Source: Corynebacterium kroppenstedtii DSM 44385 (GTDB lineage Bacteria > Actinomycetota > Actinomycetes > Mycobacteriales > Mycobacteriaceae). From it: a stretch of DNA of 64,000 nt. Positions 12,069-21,248 of the stretch are shown here, one piece after another (positions within the stretch are counted from its first letter, which is position 1; the number at the start of each line of letters is the position of its first letter). Position numbers and translations under genes: made by a program. The notes beneath the pieces are model-generated. The model had not been told where the DNA came from. It ran no database searches and saw nothing but the letters and a program-made list of their open reading frames with translations. The stretch is from contig NC_012704.1 of assembly GCF_000023145.1 (NCBI RefSeq), positions 1 to 64,000 on the forward strand, read 5' to 3'.

Positions 12069-12899
12069 TCGGAGTGTCGCGTGAAGACGTTCCTCATCAA
12101 ACGGTAAATACTCGGCGATCGTGAGCCCATCTATTGGACCTGCGGAGTCGATGGCTGACAGGATGGTCTGGAGCTGATCCATTGTCATCGAACCGCCTCC
12201 GGAACCATCACCTGTGAGGTTGGGGTTCGCGAAGTAGGTGGAGTGGAAATTCCGTGGGTTGAGAACGTCGATGTCGAAGTGAACAGCAAGGTGGTCAAAC
12301 CGGCGGGCAAAGTCCGAAACCGCCTGGGTAGACAAGAATTGGTCACTCTGAACCGTATAGGGCACCTGGTAGTTCTCTAATACGGTGCGTTGGTAATCGA
12401 AGATATCTTGCAAGCCGACGTAGAGGATGTGATCACCGGGAAATGGTTTATTCCGAAGTTCGGCGCTCAGTGGAACAGAATCGTCACCAAGAAGAATCGA
12501 TAATGCCATCGCGTGGGCATACGGATAGTCATCGGCCGGTGAGGATACGTCAGGGTGAGCGTCGATCCAGATGATTCCGACGTCGTCGTAGACGCCATGA
12601 AGATAATCGAAGGGAGCGACAGAAACTAGGCAGCTTCCGCCGATGGTGATGACCCGGTCTGGGTGATTATCGTCCAGGATTGATTGAGCTGAGTGAATTC
12701 CTTGGGTCAGGGTGTCGAGCCCGTAAATACCGTTCTTTGTGGGTAATTGTTGGTTATCATCGGGCGGATCGATGGGTACTGTCTTCCAAGGCTGATTGTC
12801 ATTCTGTGGAAGTAAATGTTTCAGTAGCTCGGCACCAAAGTAATAAGTGTCTAGTCCGCCGCTAACAAAATCTGGGTATAGGAGCCGAAGTGTGTTCAT
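12048..12899 (-). CDS. Arginase/ureohydrolase-fold protein with altered metal site
   Basis: Ureohydrolases (arginase, agmatinase, formiminoglutamase) hydrolyse guanidino C-N bonds at a two-manganese centre. The start is the ATG at 12899, because GGAGG lies 5 bases upstream; a GGAGG-containing ATG at 12911 is the ribosome-binding site itself. The 283-residue protein keeps WIDAHPDV (Asp113, His115, Asp117) and HFDIDVLNP (Asp209, Asp211). The first ligand motif, usually GGDHS, reads GGSCLVS, placing Cys90 where the His ligand should be. The substrate is therefore uncertain and activity may be changed or lost. It is divergent from the secreted lipase gene. Confidence 0.8.
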   Translation of the reverse strand: MNTLRLLYPDFVSGGLDTYYFGAELLKHLLPQNDNQPWKTVPIDPPDDNQQLPTKNGIYGLDTLTQGIHSAQSILDDNHPDRVITIGGSCLVSVAPFDYLHGVYDDVGIIWIDAHPDVSSPADDYPYAHAMALSILLGDDSVPLSAELRNKPFPGDHILYVGLQDIFDYQRTVLENYQVPYTVQSDQFLSTQAVSDFARRFDHLAVHFDIDVLNPRNFHSTYFANPNLTGDGSGGGSMTMDQLQTILSAIDSAGPIDGLTIAEYLPFDEERLHATLRSLSIFQ

Positions 12900-13007
12900 G
12901 ACGTCCTCCATATTTATTGCTTGGTAGCGATTGTAGTTCGGAAAACTAGGGCGCAGGAGCGCCTAGGTAAGGTTGAGTTAATTAATATTCCTTGGTAATT
13001 TCAGCCC

Positions 13008-13808
13008 ATGCTACCTAAAACAATGAAAGCTGCTGCCGTGGCTGTTGGAATCTCGTGTGCTGGTGTGTGTGGAGCCATCACCCCAGCTGCTCAAGCGGGG
13101 GATGCGGGGGACGCTCTTCCCACGACCACCGACGTGCATAGTGAGAATTCTCACCCGGTTGTTTTTATTCTCCCTGGTCAATCGGTGGGCACGTTGCCGT
13201 ACGGAAAAATAAAGTCGAACCTGCAGGCGGGTGGCTATGATGCTCGCGTTCTTGCTCTCAAAGGGACCGACGTTGTTGCCGACGCTCATCTCATTGCCGA
13301 CGAAGTTCATCGCGTCCATGAGAATAATCCCGATGCAGAGATTTCGCTGGTCGGGCACAGTGCAGGGGGAATTAGTGCCCGTGAGTATCTGAAGCATCAA
13401 GGAGGGACCGAGGACATCGCTCGGTATATCGCAATCGGGTCTCCTCAGTATGGAAGTCCGGGCGCGTGCGTGCAGAGTGGTACTGCTAAAGATTTGTGTC
13501 TAGGCTCGGAGTATCTGAACCGGTTAAATGCTGGGGACGATACTCCTGGTCCGACGGAGTATTACGCTATTCGCGGTGAACACGAGTGGGCGGATGGCCG
13601 ATTGGATGGCGGCCAATGCAGGATGAAGCCGGTGGCGTCTCCGTCGCCACTAATTAATGGTGGGTTCCACCACTCGATAGAACCGTTACAGTCTGAGGTG
13701 TCGGCCACGGTGCTTGCGGCGTTGAATAACACCTGCACTGGAGAGTATGTCGATGAGCCGATTGACTCTATTCAGGCCAAAGATACGATTTTCCAGGACG
13801 GGCTGTAA
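13008..13808 (+). CDS. Secreted class-2 lipase/esterase
   Basis: Alpha/beta hydrolase of the EstA/LipA type, probably cleaving short-chain esters or triacylglycerols outside the cell. The N-terminus has a Sec signal peptide, with a hydrophobic run at about 7-22 and likely cleavage after AAQA at residue 30. The oxyanion-side motif HPVVFILPG is near 49 and the nucleophile elbow GHSAGG places Ser118 in the active site. His221 or His222 in GGFHHSIEP is the likely catalytic His. Four Cys residues in the mature part could form two disulfides. A second ATG (residue 6) is possible. Lipophilic corynebacteria commonly secrete lipases; the substrate is unknown. Confidence 0.88.
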   Translation: MLPKTMKAAAVAVGISCAGVCGAITPAAQAGDAGDALPTTTDVHSENSHPVVFILPGQSVGTLPYGKIKSNLQAGGYDARVLALKGTDVVADAHLIADEVHRVHENNPDAEISLVGHSAGGISAREYLKHQGGTEDIARYIAIGSPQYGSPGACVQSGTAKDLCLGSEYLNRLNAGDDTPGPTEYYAIRGEHEWADGRLDGGQCRMKPVASPSPLINGGFHHSIEPLQSEVSATVLAALNNTCTGEYVDEPIDSIQAKDTIFQDGL

Positions 13809-13855
13809 CTTAGCTGGTCGCTGTACGTGAAAACGGTACATGTCGGGTGCGGATG

Positions 13856-13894
13856 GTGCTGGGTGCACCGCGCGAGTGGGGGTGCACCCAGCAC
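13856..13894. terminator. Bidirectional terminator between lipase and protease genes
   Basis: Perfect 14-bp inverted repeat GTGCTGGGTGCACC / GGTGCACCCAGCAC with an 11-base loop, lying between two convergent genes. Confidence 0.75.
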
Positions 13895-13900
13895 GTGTGT

Positions 13901-14638
13901 TTATCGCAGTTCTGAATCGACTACGTTCCACGGGATGTAGGCACCGTATTTCCCGGTGTAATTCTCCAGATAGCCGACGTTAATTCCGATGACGCGGTTG
14001 TAGCGATCGACCATCGCTCCGCCCGACGTGCCGGGCTTGGAGTTAAGAGGTGAAACGAGGGCCACAGTGTTCGGGCGACCGTTCCAGCCCATGAGCGGAC
14101 GGTCGGTCACGCGAGATTCGTTGAAACGCTGGCCGAGTCCGAGGACGTGGACAGGTTCTCCCACGTTAAGTGTGTTGTAGTCGCGTTTTTCCCAGCGGCC
14201 GTCGACGCGGACAGAGGGGTCAAGGTTGATTTTTACAGCATCGAGACCACGGCTCATTGCCGCGACTCGCCCGATGCGGTGGTTTGATTGGTCAAAAATC
14301 TCGGTGCCACGAGTCCAGCGACCGTGCGAGCAGTGCTCTGCGGTGTATCCGGTGCGGTCTCCGATCAGCGTGATACTGCACGTTCCGCCGCTACCGGAGC
14401 GAATAGTAGCTCCTTGGTGGACGGTGATGGTGCGGTTGTTCGGAGTTGTGAAGACGCCTTTGGTTTTGAAGTCCTTTGAGGCGTCGGGCCATGGATGATG
14501 CGAGTACGTTGGGTGCTCAACGGCGTGAGCTTCGTTGGCTGCCATGGGCATACCAACGGCAGCAAGTGTGATTGATAGTGCGGCAATAGATGCGCGAAGT
14601 AGACGGCGCACTTTTCCCCCAAAAAATATGATGTGCAA
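13901..14638 (-). CDS. Secreted trypsin-like serine protease
   Basis: Chymotrypsin-fold (S1 family) protease. The 245-residue precursor has a signal peptide (basic RRLLR, hydrophobic 14-31, likely cleavage after AHA at 39). The triad is readable: His102 in TAEHCS, Asp133 in RGLDAVKI, Ser205 in KPGTSGGAM. The nucleophile motif is GTSGG rather than GDSGG, as in several bacterial glutamyl/alpha-lytic-like relatives. Cys87 and Cys103 probably form the classic disulfide next to the catalytic His. It converges on the secreted lipase gene, so this short region encodes two exported hydrolases. Specificity is not predictable here. Confidence 0.9.
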   Translation of the reverse strand: MHIIFFGGKVRRLLRASIAALSITLAAVGMPMAANEAHAVEHPTYSHHPWPDASKDFKTKGVFTTPNNRTITVHQGATIRSGSGGTCSITLIGDRTGYTAEHCSHGRWTRGTEIFDQSNHRIGRVAAMSRGLDAVKINLDPSVRVDGRWEKRDYNTLNVGEPVHVLGLGQRFNESRVTDRPLMGWNGRPNTVALVSPLNSKPGTSGGAMVDRYNRVIGINVGYLENYTGKYGAYIPWNVVDSELR

Positions 14639-15227
14639 ATTATGCCAATCTGGCGATGTTGGATGCTGGAGTTTCTCTCTCAGCTAATGAATGAGGATAC
14701 GCCATAAACGGCGTTTCTGTGAAATGAATGAGATTGTGATATTTGTCTGTGAGGAAAAACAGTAGTTTAAAACATCTGCTGCTTTTAATTGGGTAGGAAC
14801 TAGCCGACGATATAGCACGAGCTTTGTACGAGTTGTGCTGCTAAAGCACTGTGAACAGCATATTTAGAGTTATTGAAAACAAATTATCAACTCATCCCGA
14901 GTTCAATAAAGATTGGTGATTTAAGTAAAACAGTTGAGGGGATTGGCACCGTTATCTAAAACTAGAACATGTGTTGCGCGGTCTATGTTCTCAGTTTTAA
15001 TTTCGTAGTGAGAATGGGGAATAACATTGTAATCTAATGCCCCTGGTTTTATCGGTGAGGAAACACAGTTTCCGTTGCCGATCGAAGGCTGGCAAAAGGC
15101 AGGTGTCCTCTTTGCTGTGTGGGTGGTAGCTGCGTGCGCCGGGGGCTGGTATCGAGTTGTAAAGCGATACGCATAAATTAGGCTGTAGGTGATGCATGTA
15201 GGTCGTCGGTAGCCGTTCGGAGGTCAT
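14639..15227. other. Long AT-rich intergenic region
   Basis: 589 bases between the divergent protease and MFS genes, richer in A+T than the surroundings, with no open frame I can support. It must carry both promoters. The only structure I see is an imperfect inverted repeat at 14958-14998 (AAAACT-A-GAACAT ... ATGTTC-TC-AGTTTT), which could be an operator. Confidence 0.5.
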
Positions 15228-16472
15228 ATGGTTACCACTCCGGATGGCGGTGCCGATTCCGCGTCGGTCAGCAATGCTCCACACACCCACGTGTCGCTCG
15301 TTACCAAAAGTGCGGTTGTTCTATTAGGAATGACCGCACTTCTCAACCTCTATTTGACGCAGCCGATCCTGGGGGAGATCGCCGCCTGGGCACATATTCC
15401 GACCACCGATGCAGCCTGGACGATCAGTACGACGACGGCGGGCGTCGCCATAACGGCTCCTTTTGCGGGGATGTTGTCCGATCGGATTGGCCGTCGGCGG
15501 GTAATCCTGGCCGCTGTGGCCGCGATGGCGGTCATGACCGTGGCGGCGTTGACGTCGTGGTCCTATCCGGCCCTTTTGGCGTTCCGCTGCGCCCAGGGGA
15601 TGTGTTGTCCGTTCGTCTTCGCCGTCGTCGTGGCCTATATCGGCGAGGAATATGAACCCGGGTCGGCCTCCACTCTGAACGCTCTGTATGTCGCGGGCAC
15701 CGCATTGGGCGGTTTTTCGGGTCGGATGGTCGCCGCCGTGCTCTCCGATTGGGCTGGCGGTTGGCGTTTATCGTTCCTGGGTAATGCGGTTATCTTGGTC
15801 CTGACGCTGGCTGTGACGTATTGGGGTCTCCCGCCGGAGCGGCACTTCATCCGAACGGCGGACCGCGGCGTCGGTGGGTTCTTTGCCAACGCTGGCCGGC
15901 TCTTACGCAAACCACGCATTGTCATGTCAGTCTTGGTGGGCTTCGCCTTGCTGTTCCAACAGGTTGCGTCGTTTACCTTTGCCTCCCTGGCATTGGCGCA
16001 CCCGCCGTTCAGCCTCTCTACCAGCACCATTGGCCTGATTTTTGTCGTATTCCTCATCCCGACAGTGACGACGCCACGTTTCGGGACACTGATGGACAAG
16101 TGGGGCCCGCGCCGGGCGTTTCTTGCCTCGCAAAGCGTGAGCGTCGGCGGCCTCGTCCTCACTCTCTTTCCGACGATTCCTACGGTGATCATTGGTCTCG
16201 CGTTGTCCTGCGTCGGCGTGTTCGCTGGTCAGGCGGCTGGAACGCTCATGGTGGGGAGGTTAGCCGCGGGTGCCCGGTCGACCGGCGTCGGCTTGTATCT
16301 GACGGGCTACTACATCGGCGGTGCGATTGGTGGGGTAGCACCGATTTCGTGTTATTCGGCGGCAGGGTGGAGTGCCGTCGTGGCGGTCGTTCTCGGTGTT
16401 GTGCTGTGCGCGACGGCGATGGGCTGGTGGGCATGGCGTCCGTTCGAAAGCAACAACGCCCCAGCCGCCTAA
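15228..16472 (+). CDS. MFS transporter
   Basis: Major facilitator superfamily permease, probably a proton-driven exporter. The 414-residue protein has about 12 membrane segments. MFS motif A between segments 2 and 3 reads GMLSDRIGRRRV near 86-97, and a related motif GTLMDKWGPRRA stands at the equivalent place in the second half. Its N-terminus (MTALLNLYLTQPILGEIA) resembles YnfM/arabinose-efflux-like members. In some corynebacteria an MFS gene stands directly before lldD. Here the 273-base spacer suggests a separate promoter for lldD, so a link to lactate is possible but unproven. Confidence 0.85.
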   Translation: MVTTPDGGADSASVSNAPHTHVSLVTKSAVVLLGMTALLNLYLTQPILGEIAAWAHIPTTDAAWTISTTTAGVAITAPFAGMLSDRIGRRRVILAAVAAMAVMTVAALTSWSYPALLAFRCAQGMCCPFVFAVVVAYIGEEYEPGSASTLNALYVAGTALGGFSGRMVAAVLSDWAGGWRLSFLGNAVILVLTLAVTYWGLPPERHFIRTADRGVGGFFANAGRLLRKPRIVMSVLVGFALLFQQVASFTFASLALAHPPFSLSTSTIGLIFVVFLIPTVTTPRFGTLMDKWGPRRAFLASQSVSVGGLVLTLFPTIPTVIIGLALSCVGVFAGQAAGTLMVGRLAAGARSTGVGLYLTGYYIGGAIGGVAPISCYSAAGWSAVVAVVLGVVLCATAMGWWAWRPFESNNAPAA

Positions 16473-16745
16473 GCCCAAGAGCCCGCGCCACCGCGCCCCC
16501 GAATAAGCAGGCTTGTTAAGTAATTATGGCCACGCTTGGTGCGTCGCCCACTATTAATGCAGTTAGCCTACCCCCGCATGGTTACACCTACTGTTAATGC
16601 ATTCACCAATTGTTTAGGCTCAATGTAGTTAGCGCAATCTCGTGTGCCTCACCCGCTTGCCGTGGGCTTTTGTTGCGACGACATCGGTGTCAGGTTAGTG
16701 AGCCTTGCGCATGTCTATATTTACGTCCTGTGAATAGGAGTCCCC

Positions 16746-18002
16746 GTGGTTCAGCGTCAATTCCCGAATCCAAAAGAAATTAGGGAATATCTGCACTTTA
16801 AAAAGCCCGAGCTGAATTTGAAGAAGCGTCGTTTGGAAAACGCTTTGACAATTTATGACTTGCGGAAGATTGCGAAGCGTCGCACTCCAGCATCGGCGTT
16901 CGATTACACCGATGGTGCTGCAGAAGGGGAGATTTCTATCGCCCGTGCCCGCAAGGCATTTGAGGACGTGGAATTCCACCCATCCATTCTCAAGGATGCG
17001 TCCGAGATCGATATGAGCACCTCGATTCTCGGTGGCCCCTCCTCCCTGCCATTCGGTATCGCTCCGACGGGGTTCACCCGTCTCATGCAGACTGAAGGTG
17101 AGGTTGCGGGCGCAGGTGCAGCCGGTGCAGCGGGTATTCCTTTCTGCTTGTCGACGCTGGGCACCACCTCGATTGAAGACGTGAAGGCCACCAACCCGAC
17201 GGGACGCAACTGGTTCCAGCTGTACGTGATGCGCAAGCGTGAAATCTCCTACGGGCTGGTTGAACGCGCAGCACAAGCCGGCTTCGATACCTTGTTCTTC
17301 ACCGTCGACACACCGGTGGCCGGCAACCGTATGCGCGATGTTCGCCACGGTTTTTCCATTCCGCCGCAGTTGACGGTGAAGACCGTCGTCGACGCAATCC
17401 CTCGCCCCTGGTGGTGGATCGATTTCTTAACGACGCCTCCGCTGGAGTTCGCTTCCCTGAGCTCGACCGGCGGCACTGTGGGAGAACTGCTCAATAACGC
17501 CATGGACCCCACGATCAGCTTCGATGACCTGAAGACGATTCGTGAGATGTGGCCCGGCAAGCTCGCCGTCAAGGGCGTCCAGAACCTTGAGGACTCCAAG
17601 AAGCTCGCCGACCTGGGTGTCGATTCGATTGTGTTGTCCAACCACGGCGGACGCCAGCTCGACCGCGCTCCCGTGCCGTTCTTGCTGCTCCCCGAGGTGG
17701 CGCGCGAAGTCGGCAAGGACGTGGAGATCATGGTGGACACCGGCATCATGAACGGTGCCGATATCGTCGCCGCGCTGGCCCTGGGTGCAGACTTCACCCT
17801 GATTGGACGCGCTTACCTGTACGGCTTGATGGCTGGTGGCCGTGCCGGCGTGGACCGGACCATCGAAATCTTGCGGTCGCAGATTGAACGGACCATGAAG
17901 CTGTTGCAGGTCACGAGCATTGAAGAGCTAGGTCCTCAGCACGTCACGCAGCTCACTCGGTTTAACCGTGTGGACTCGTCTCGCGACGATGCAACTGTGT
18001 AA
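16746..18002 (+). CDS. lldD: Quinone-dependent L-lactate dehydrogenase
   Basis: FMN-dependent alpha-hydroxy-acid dehydrogenase that oxidises L-lactate to pyruvate and passes electrons to menaquinone at the membrane. The GTG at 16746 has AATAGGAG just upstream. The 418-residue protein has the FMN/substrate motifs of the family: APTGFTRL near 106, Gln158 and Tyr160 in WFQLYVMR, Lys276 in KLAVKG, and SNHGGRQLD with catalytic His300 and Arg303. A Trp-rich segment PWWWIDF near 221 may touch the membrane. It is followed, after 403 bases, by a lactate permease gene, so the pair forms a lactate utilisation module. Confidence 0.94.
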   Translation: MVQRQFPNPKEIREYLHFKKPELNLKKRRLENALTIYDLRKIAKRRTPASAFDYTDGAAEGEISIARARKAFEDVEFHPSILKDASEIDMSTSILGGPSSLPFGIAPTGFTRLMQTEGEVAGAGAAGAAGIPFCLSTLGTTSIEDVKATNPTGRNWFQLYVMRKREISYGLVERAAQAGFDTLFFTVDTPVAGNRMRDVRHGFSIPPQLTVKTVVDAIPRPWWWIDFLTTPPLEFASLSSTGGTVGELLNNAMDPTISFDDLKTIREMWPGKLAVKGVQNLEDSKKLADLGVDSIVLSNHGGRQLDRAPVPFLLLPEVAREVGKDVEIMVDTGIMNGADIVAALALGADFTLIGRAYLYGLMAGGRAGVDRTIEILRSQIERTMKLLQVTSIEELGPQHVTQLTRFNRVDSSRDDATV

Positions 18003-18405
18003 CTCGCAGCGGGAGGGCTAGGTCTTACACAATTCCTTCACCAGTGTGAGGGCTAGCCTCCAGTGTCGCCACGGGCGCGGTTGTTCGCGCCGCGCGCCTG
18101 GCTGCCAGTGAATATGATCGACGCCACGGTGAGCCGTTTGCGTCTTTAGGCTCCCATTTGGGGGTAAAAATTGGGACCTGTCTGACGTCTACATGCGGTT
18201 TCCCGTGGTTTTTAGTTGTCACATCATCACGAATTTTGTCCCGTTTAGGGTGATCGTAGAAGATGTGACTAATACGGTGGCTTCACCGCGTATGTGTTGT
18301 ACATCACTATTTTCTGCTGGTGTGTGAGAAGCAGTCTGGGTGATGCGTAGTTTGTCCCTTGGCATCCCCCAGTGATGCCCCTGAAAAGTGAGAATAACCG
18401 GTGTC
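18003..18405. other. lldD-lactate permease spacer with hairpin
   Basis: 403 bases without a supported gene. An imperfect stem at about 18017-18061 (GGCTAGGTCTTACAC with GTGTGAGGGCTAGCC) may attenuate or end lldD transcription. The rest presumably holds the permease promoter; an imperfect CACATC...GATGTG pair lies at about 18220-18267. Confidence 0.4.
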
Positions 18406-20094
18406 ATGAGTTCCACCTATCAGCCTGATTTGGCTCCGCTGGCAGACAATTTATTTGTCTCCGCGTTGGTAGCTTTCCTCCCCTTGGCCACAATCTTTGT
18501 CACACTCGGAGTACTGCGGTGGAAGGCCCATTGGGCGGGCCTCACCGCCCTGGCCGTCTCCTTCGTCATCGCCATCGCAGCGTATGGAATGCCCGCCCAC
18601 CTTGCGGGCCTGGCCGCCACCCAGGGCGCGGTCTTCGGCATCTTCCCGATCATGTGGATCGTCATCGCTGCGATCTGGTTCTATGAGATCACTGTTCGTT
18701 CGGGCCGCTTCCAGGACTTACGAGCCCTCATCGATCGGCTTTCCGACGATCCCCGCGTGCAGGCAATTCTTATCGCCTTCTGCTTCGGCGGCATGTTGGA
18801 AGCGTTGGCCGGATTCGGTGCCCCACTGGCTATCACCGGCGTCATGCTCCTGACCATCGGATTCTCCCGCATGCGCGCTGCGGTGTCGGTCATGGTGGCC
18901 AATACCGCTCCGGTTGCCTTCGGTGCTGTGGCAACGCCGATCATTACCGCTGGTGCGTTGTCGGGTATTGATTACCAGCACATTGGTGCCATCGTCGGCC
19001 GACAGACTCCTATTTTGTCGGTCTTTATCCCACTCTTCCTCTGCATTCTGGTTGACGGAAAGCGTGGTTTGAAAGAGTGCTGGCCGATCGCTTTCGTCAT
19101 TGGCCTCGTGTTCTCCCTCACCAAGTTCGTGTTCTCTAACTACATCTCGGTGGAACTGACCGATATTGCGGCAGCTCTGATGGGTGTTGCCGCCACCGTG
19201 ATTATGCTGCGCGTGTGGAAGCCGAGGGGAACGGAAGAAGCCCGCGAGCGATTGTTTGTGGAACGGCACAAGGAGGACCAGGAAGCTGGTACTCAAGACA
19301 TCGCAGGTGCAGAGACGGTTGCGCAGGAAACAGAGGAGCGTGAGCTCACCGCCGGCCGGACGTTCATGGCGCTATTCCCGTATCTCCTCGTTCTCGTGGT
19401 CTTCTCCCTGGCCGAGTTGTGCGATCCGGTGAAACACTTCCTGAAGAGCACAGATGTCACGATTCATTGGCCGGGTTCGGACGGCCACATTCTGACCGCA
19501 GGCGGCAAGGTGTCGGGCGCAACCGTGTTTGAATTCACCTGGCTCTCGTCGCCAGGAACTCTGCTGATTATCTCGGGGTTCATTGTTGCCGCTGTGTACC
19601 GGGTGTCTTTGAAGGTTTTGGGCCAGGCTTATTGGGAGAATTTGGTGAAGATGAAATTCTCCATTTTGACCGTTGCTTCCGTGGTTGCCCTGGCCTATGT
19701 CATGAACCAGTCCGGTCAGACGATCACGATGGGTACATGGATTGCCGGTGTGGGCGCGGCCTTCGCGTTCTTCGCTCCGATTCTCGGCTGGCTGGGCACT
19801 GCGGTGACCGGTTCTGACACCAGTGCGAACGCATTATTCTCGACGCTTCAGCAGACGGCTGCCGTGAAAGCGAATGTTGATCCTGCCCTCATGGTTGCGT
19901 CGAATACGTCCGGTGGTGTCGTCGGTAAGCTGGTCAGCCCCCAGAACCTCACCATTGTGGCGACGGCGGTCGGCCTGGTTGGGCGTGAGTCCGAGATTCT
20001 CCGGAAGGTGGTTCTCTGGAGCGTCGGACTTCTGATCGCGCTATGTATCATCAACGGGTTGCAGGCAACCGTGTTGAGCTGGATGATTCCGTAA
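18406..20094 (+). CDS. L-lactate permease (LctP/LldP family)
   Basis: Proton-coupled lactate/glycolate importer with 12-14 membrane segments. I choose the ATG at 18406 (MSSTYQPDLAPLADNL) because family members begin with a similar TY.PDL.PL sequence; a GTG at 18388 would add six residues. The 562-residue protein shows the family core (FGGMLEALAGFGAPLAITG near 132 and VANTAPVAFGAVATPI near 165). A C-terminal block reads GWLGTAVTGSDTSANALF. A hydrophilic Glu-rich loop (about 275-315) lies in the middle. It works with the upstream lactate dehydrogenase gene. Confidence 0.92.
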   Translation: MSSTYQPDLAPLADNLFVSALVAFLPLATIFVTLGVLRWKAHWAGLTALAVSFVIAIAAYGMPAHLAGLAATQGAVFGIFPIMWIVIAAIWFYEITVRSGRFQDLRALIDRLSDDPRVQAILIAFCFGGMLEALAGFGAPLAITGVMLLTIGFSRMRAAVSVMVANTAPVAFGAVATPIITAGALSGIDYQHIGAIVGRQTPILSVFIPLFLCILVDGKRGLKECWPIAFVIGLVFSLTKFVFSNYISVELTDIAAALMGVAATVIMLRVWKPRGTEEARERLFVERHKEDQEAGTQDIAGAETVAQETEERELTAGRTFMALFPYLLVLVVFSLAELCDPVKHFLKSTDVTIHWPGSDGHILTAGGKVSGATVFEFTWLSSPGTLLIISGFIVAAVYRVSLKVLGQAYWENLVKMKFSILTVASVVALAYVMNQSGQTITMGTWIAGVGAAFAFFAPILGWLGTAVTGSDTSANALFSTLQQTAAVKANVDPALMVASNTSGGVVGKLVSPQNLTIVATAVGLVGRESEILRKVVLWSVGLLIALCIINGLQATVLSWMIP

Positions 20095-20121
20095 GCTCGG
20101 ATTCGGCAACGTCGGAATCAT

Positions 20122-20550
20122 TTAAACGCGATAGTCGGGGTCATCGCTATCAATCAGTTCCCCGGCATGCGCGCCGATCATTAACGTATAGATCTGCTGA
20201 ACATGGATTAAAACACCCGCCTTGGGTGGGGCGTAACCGTGAGCCTCCGCATAAGCAAGGCACGCGTCCCACACCGGGCCGGTGCGGTGGATTTCTGCCG
20301 GCCCGATAAACCTGTATCCATCGAGTTCAGCCCAGTCCACCACCGCGACCGCGGCCAGTGAGCCCTCGCGCAGGTTTTCATAATGCTGGCGCCCGGTGTT
20401 CTCGTTGTACACCAAGGTATGGTCGTCCCACACGCGTAACGACCGCTTCGGGCCGAGATTAGGCCGAAGGGTCTTAGCATCAGTCACCGTCGCCAAAAAC
20501 GGAAGTTGTTGGCTGATCATTTCCTTCATGGGATCGGTCAGTGTTGCCAT
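20122..20550 (-). CDS. Pyridoxamine 5'-phosphate oxidase-like FMN-binding protein
   Basis: A 142-residue split-barrel flavin-binding protein. The start is the ATG at 20550 (MATLTDPMKEMISQQLPFLA), because AAAGGA ends 6 bases before it; in-frame ATGs further upstream lack this spacing. The stretch LPFLATVTDAKTLRPNLGPKRS matches the first strands of the family, and HVQQIYTLMIGAHAGELI the last. Such proteins bind FMN or F420 and reduce or sense small molecules; the true substrate is unknown. It is divergent from nrdI. Functional linkage to the ribonucleotide reductase genes is only positional. Confidence 0.78.
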   Translation of the reverse strand: MATLTDPMKEMISQQLPFLATVTDAKTLRPNLGPKRSLRVWDDHTLVYNENTGRQHYENLREGSLAAVAVVDWAELDGYRFIGPAEIHRTGPVWDACLAYAEAHGYAPPKAGVLIHVQQIYTLMIGAHAGELIDSDDPDYRV

Positions 20551-20618
20551 CATGCGTCCTTTCATCAGAAAACACTCGCGCCCTCGGTAGAGGCTTGCCG
20601 ACGAAACTCCCCCGCTGT

Positions 20619-20632
20619 AGCGCTTTAGCGCT
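20619..20632. promoter_or_regulatory. Inverted repeat in the nrdI upstream region
   Basis: AGCGCT-TT-AGCGCT, itself made of two palindromes, in the 241-base divergent promoter region between the flavin protein gene and nrdI. A possible operator; it does not match the NrdR consensus as I know it. Confidence 0.3.
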
Positions 20633-20791
20633 GAGGTTGTTCTTTATGCGCTGGTCCGCGAGCGAGTCTCCGCGCGTGAGTTCGTCGTAGAGGCTGTTAT
20701 TTCATCACGATGAATGATAAAGTTCAAGCCATTGAATAATGAGGGGATTAACGAGCCCCATGAGATCTATCCGCCTCCATGTGGGAGAACT

Positions 20792-21235
20792 ATGCCGAGT
20801 TCATCTAGTGCGCCTGGAACCCACCTTGTCTACTTTTCGTCTGCCTCGGGCAACACTGCGCGTTTCGTGGACAAACTCCACCTACCCGCGGCCCGGATCC
20901 CAATGAAATTGAAAGCTCCCGAGCTCCATGTGTCGGAACCGTATGTGCTTATCACTCCAACGTATGGGGGAGGAGATATCGCCCGAGCGGTTCCGCGCCA
21001 GGTTATTCGCTTTCTCAACGACGAACAGAATCGACGCTTATTACGCGGAGTAATAACCAGCGGAAACACAAACTTCGGAGCCGCGTTTTGTTGCGCCGGT
21101 CCAGTGATTGCGTCGAAATGCCATGTTCCGGAGCTTTATCGATTCGAGTTATTAGGGACGAGTCGTGACGTTGAAAAAGTTCGGAATGGATTGACGGATT
21201 TCTGGAAACGCGTGGAAGAAAAAGAAACTCTTTAG
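20792..21235 (+). CDS. nrdI: Flavodoxin-like NrdI
   Basis: FMN protein that supplies superoxide (or another oxidant) to activate NrdF of class Ib and Ie ribonucleotide reductases. I choose the ATG at 20792 ([20 protein letters not shown]) because GGGAG precedes it; a longer frame from 20714 lacks a ribosome-binding site. The 147-residue protein shows the phosphate-binding [11 protein letters not shown], the 50s-loop TPTYGGGD, and the NrdI-specific [16 protein letters not shown] with [13 protein letters not shown]. It lies 13 bases before nrdF, so they form an operon. No nrdH or nrdE is next to it. Confidence 0.94.
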   Translation: MPSSSSAPGTHLVYFSSASGNTARFVDKLHLPAARIPMKLKAPELHVSEPYVLITPTYGGGDIARAVPRQVIRFLNDEQNRRLLRGVITSGNTNFGAAFCCAGPVIASKCHVPELYRFELLGTSRDVEKVRNGLTDFWKRVEEKETL

Positions 21236-21248
21236 AGAGGAAAATGGT

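Noticed and set aside
12960..12990. DtxR-like iron box before the lipase gene (TAGGTAAGG...)
   Set aside because: Second half-site does not match the DtxR consensus.
14997..15290. 97-codon minus-strand frame in the protease-MFS gap
   Set aside because: Overlaps the MFS start and has no ribosome-binding site or motif.
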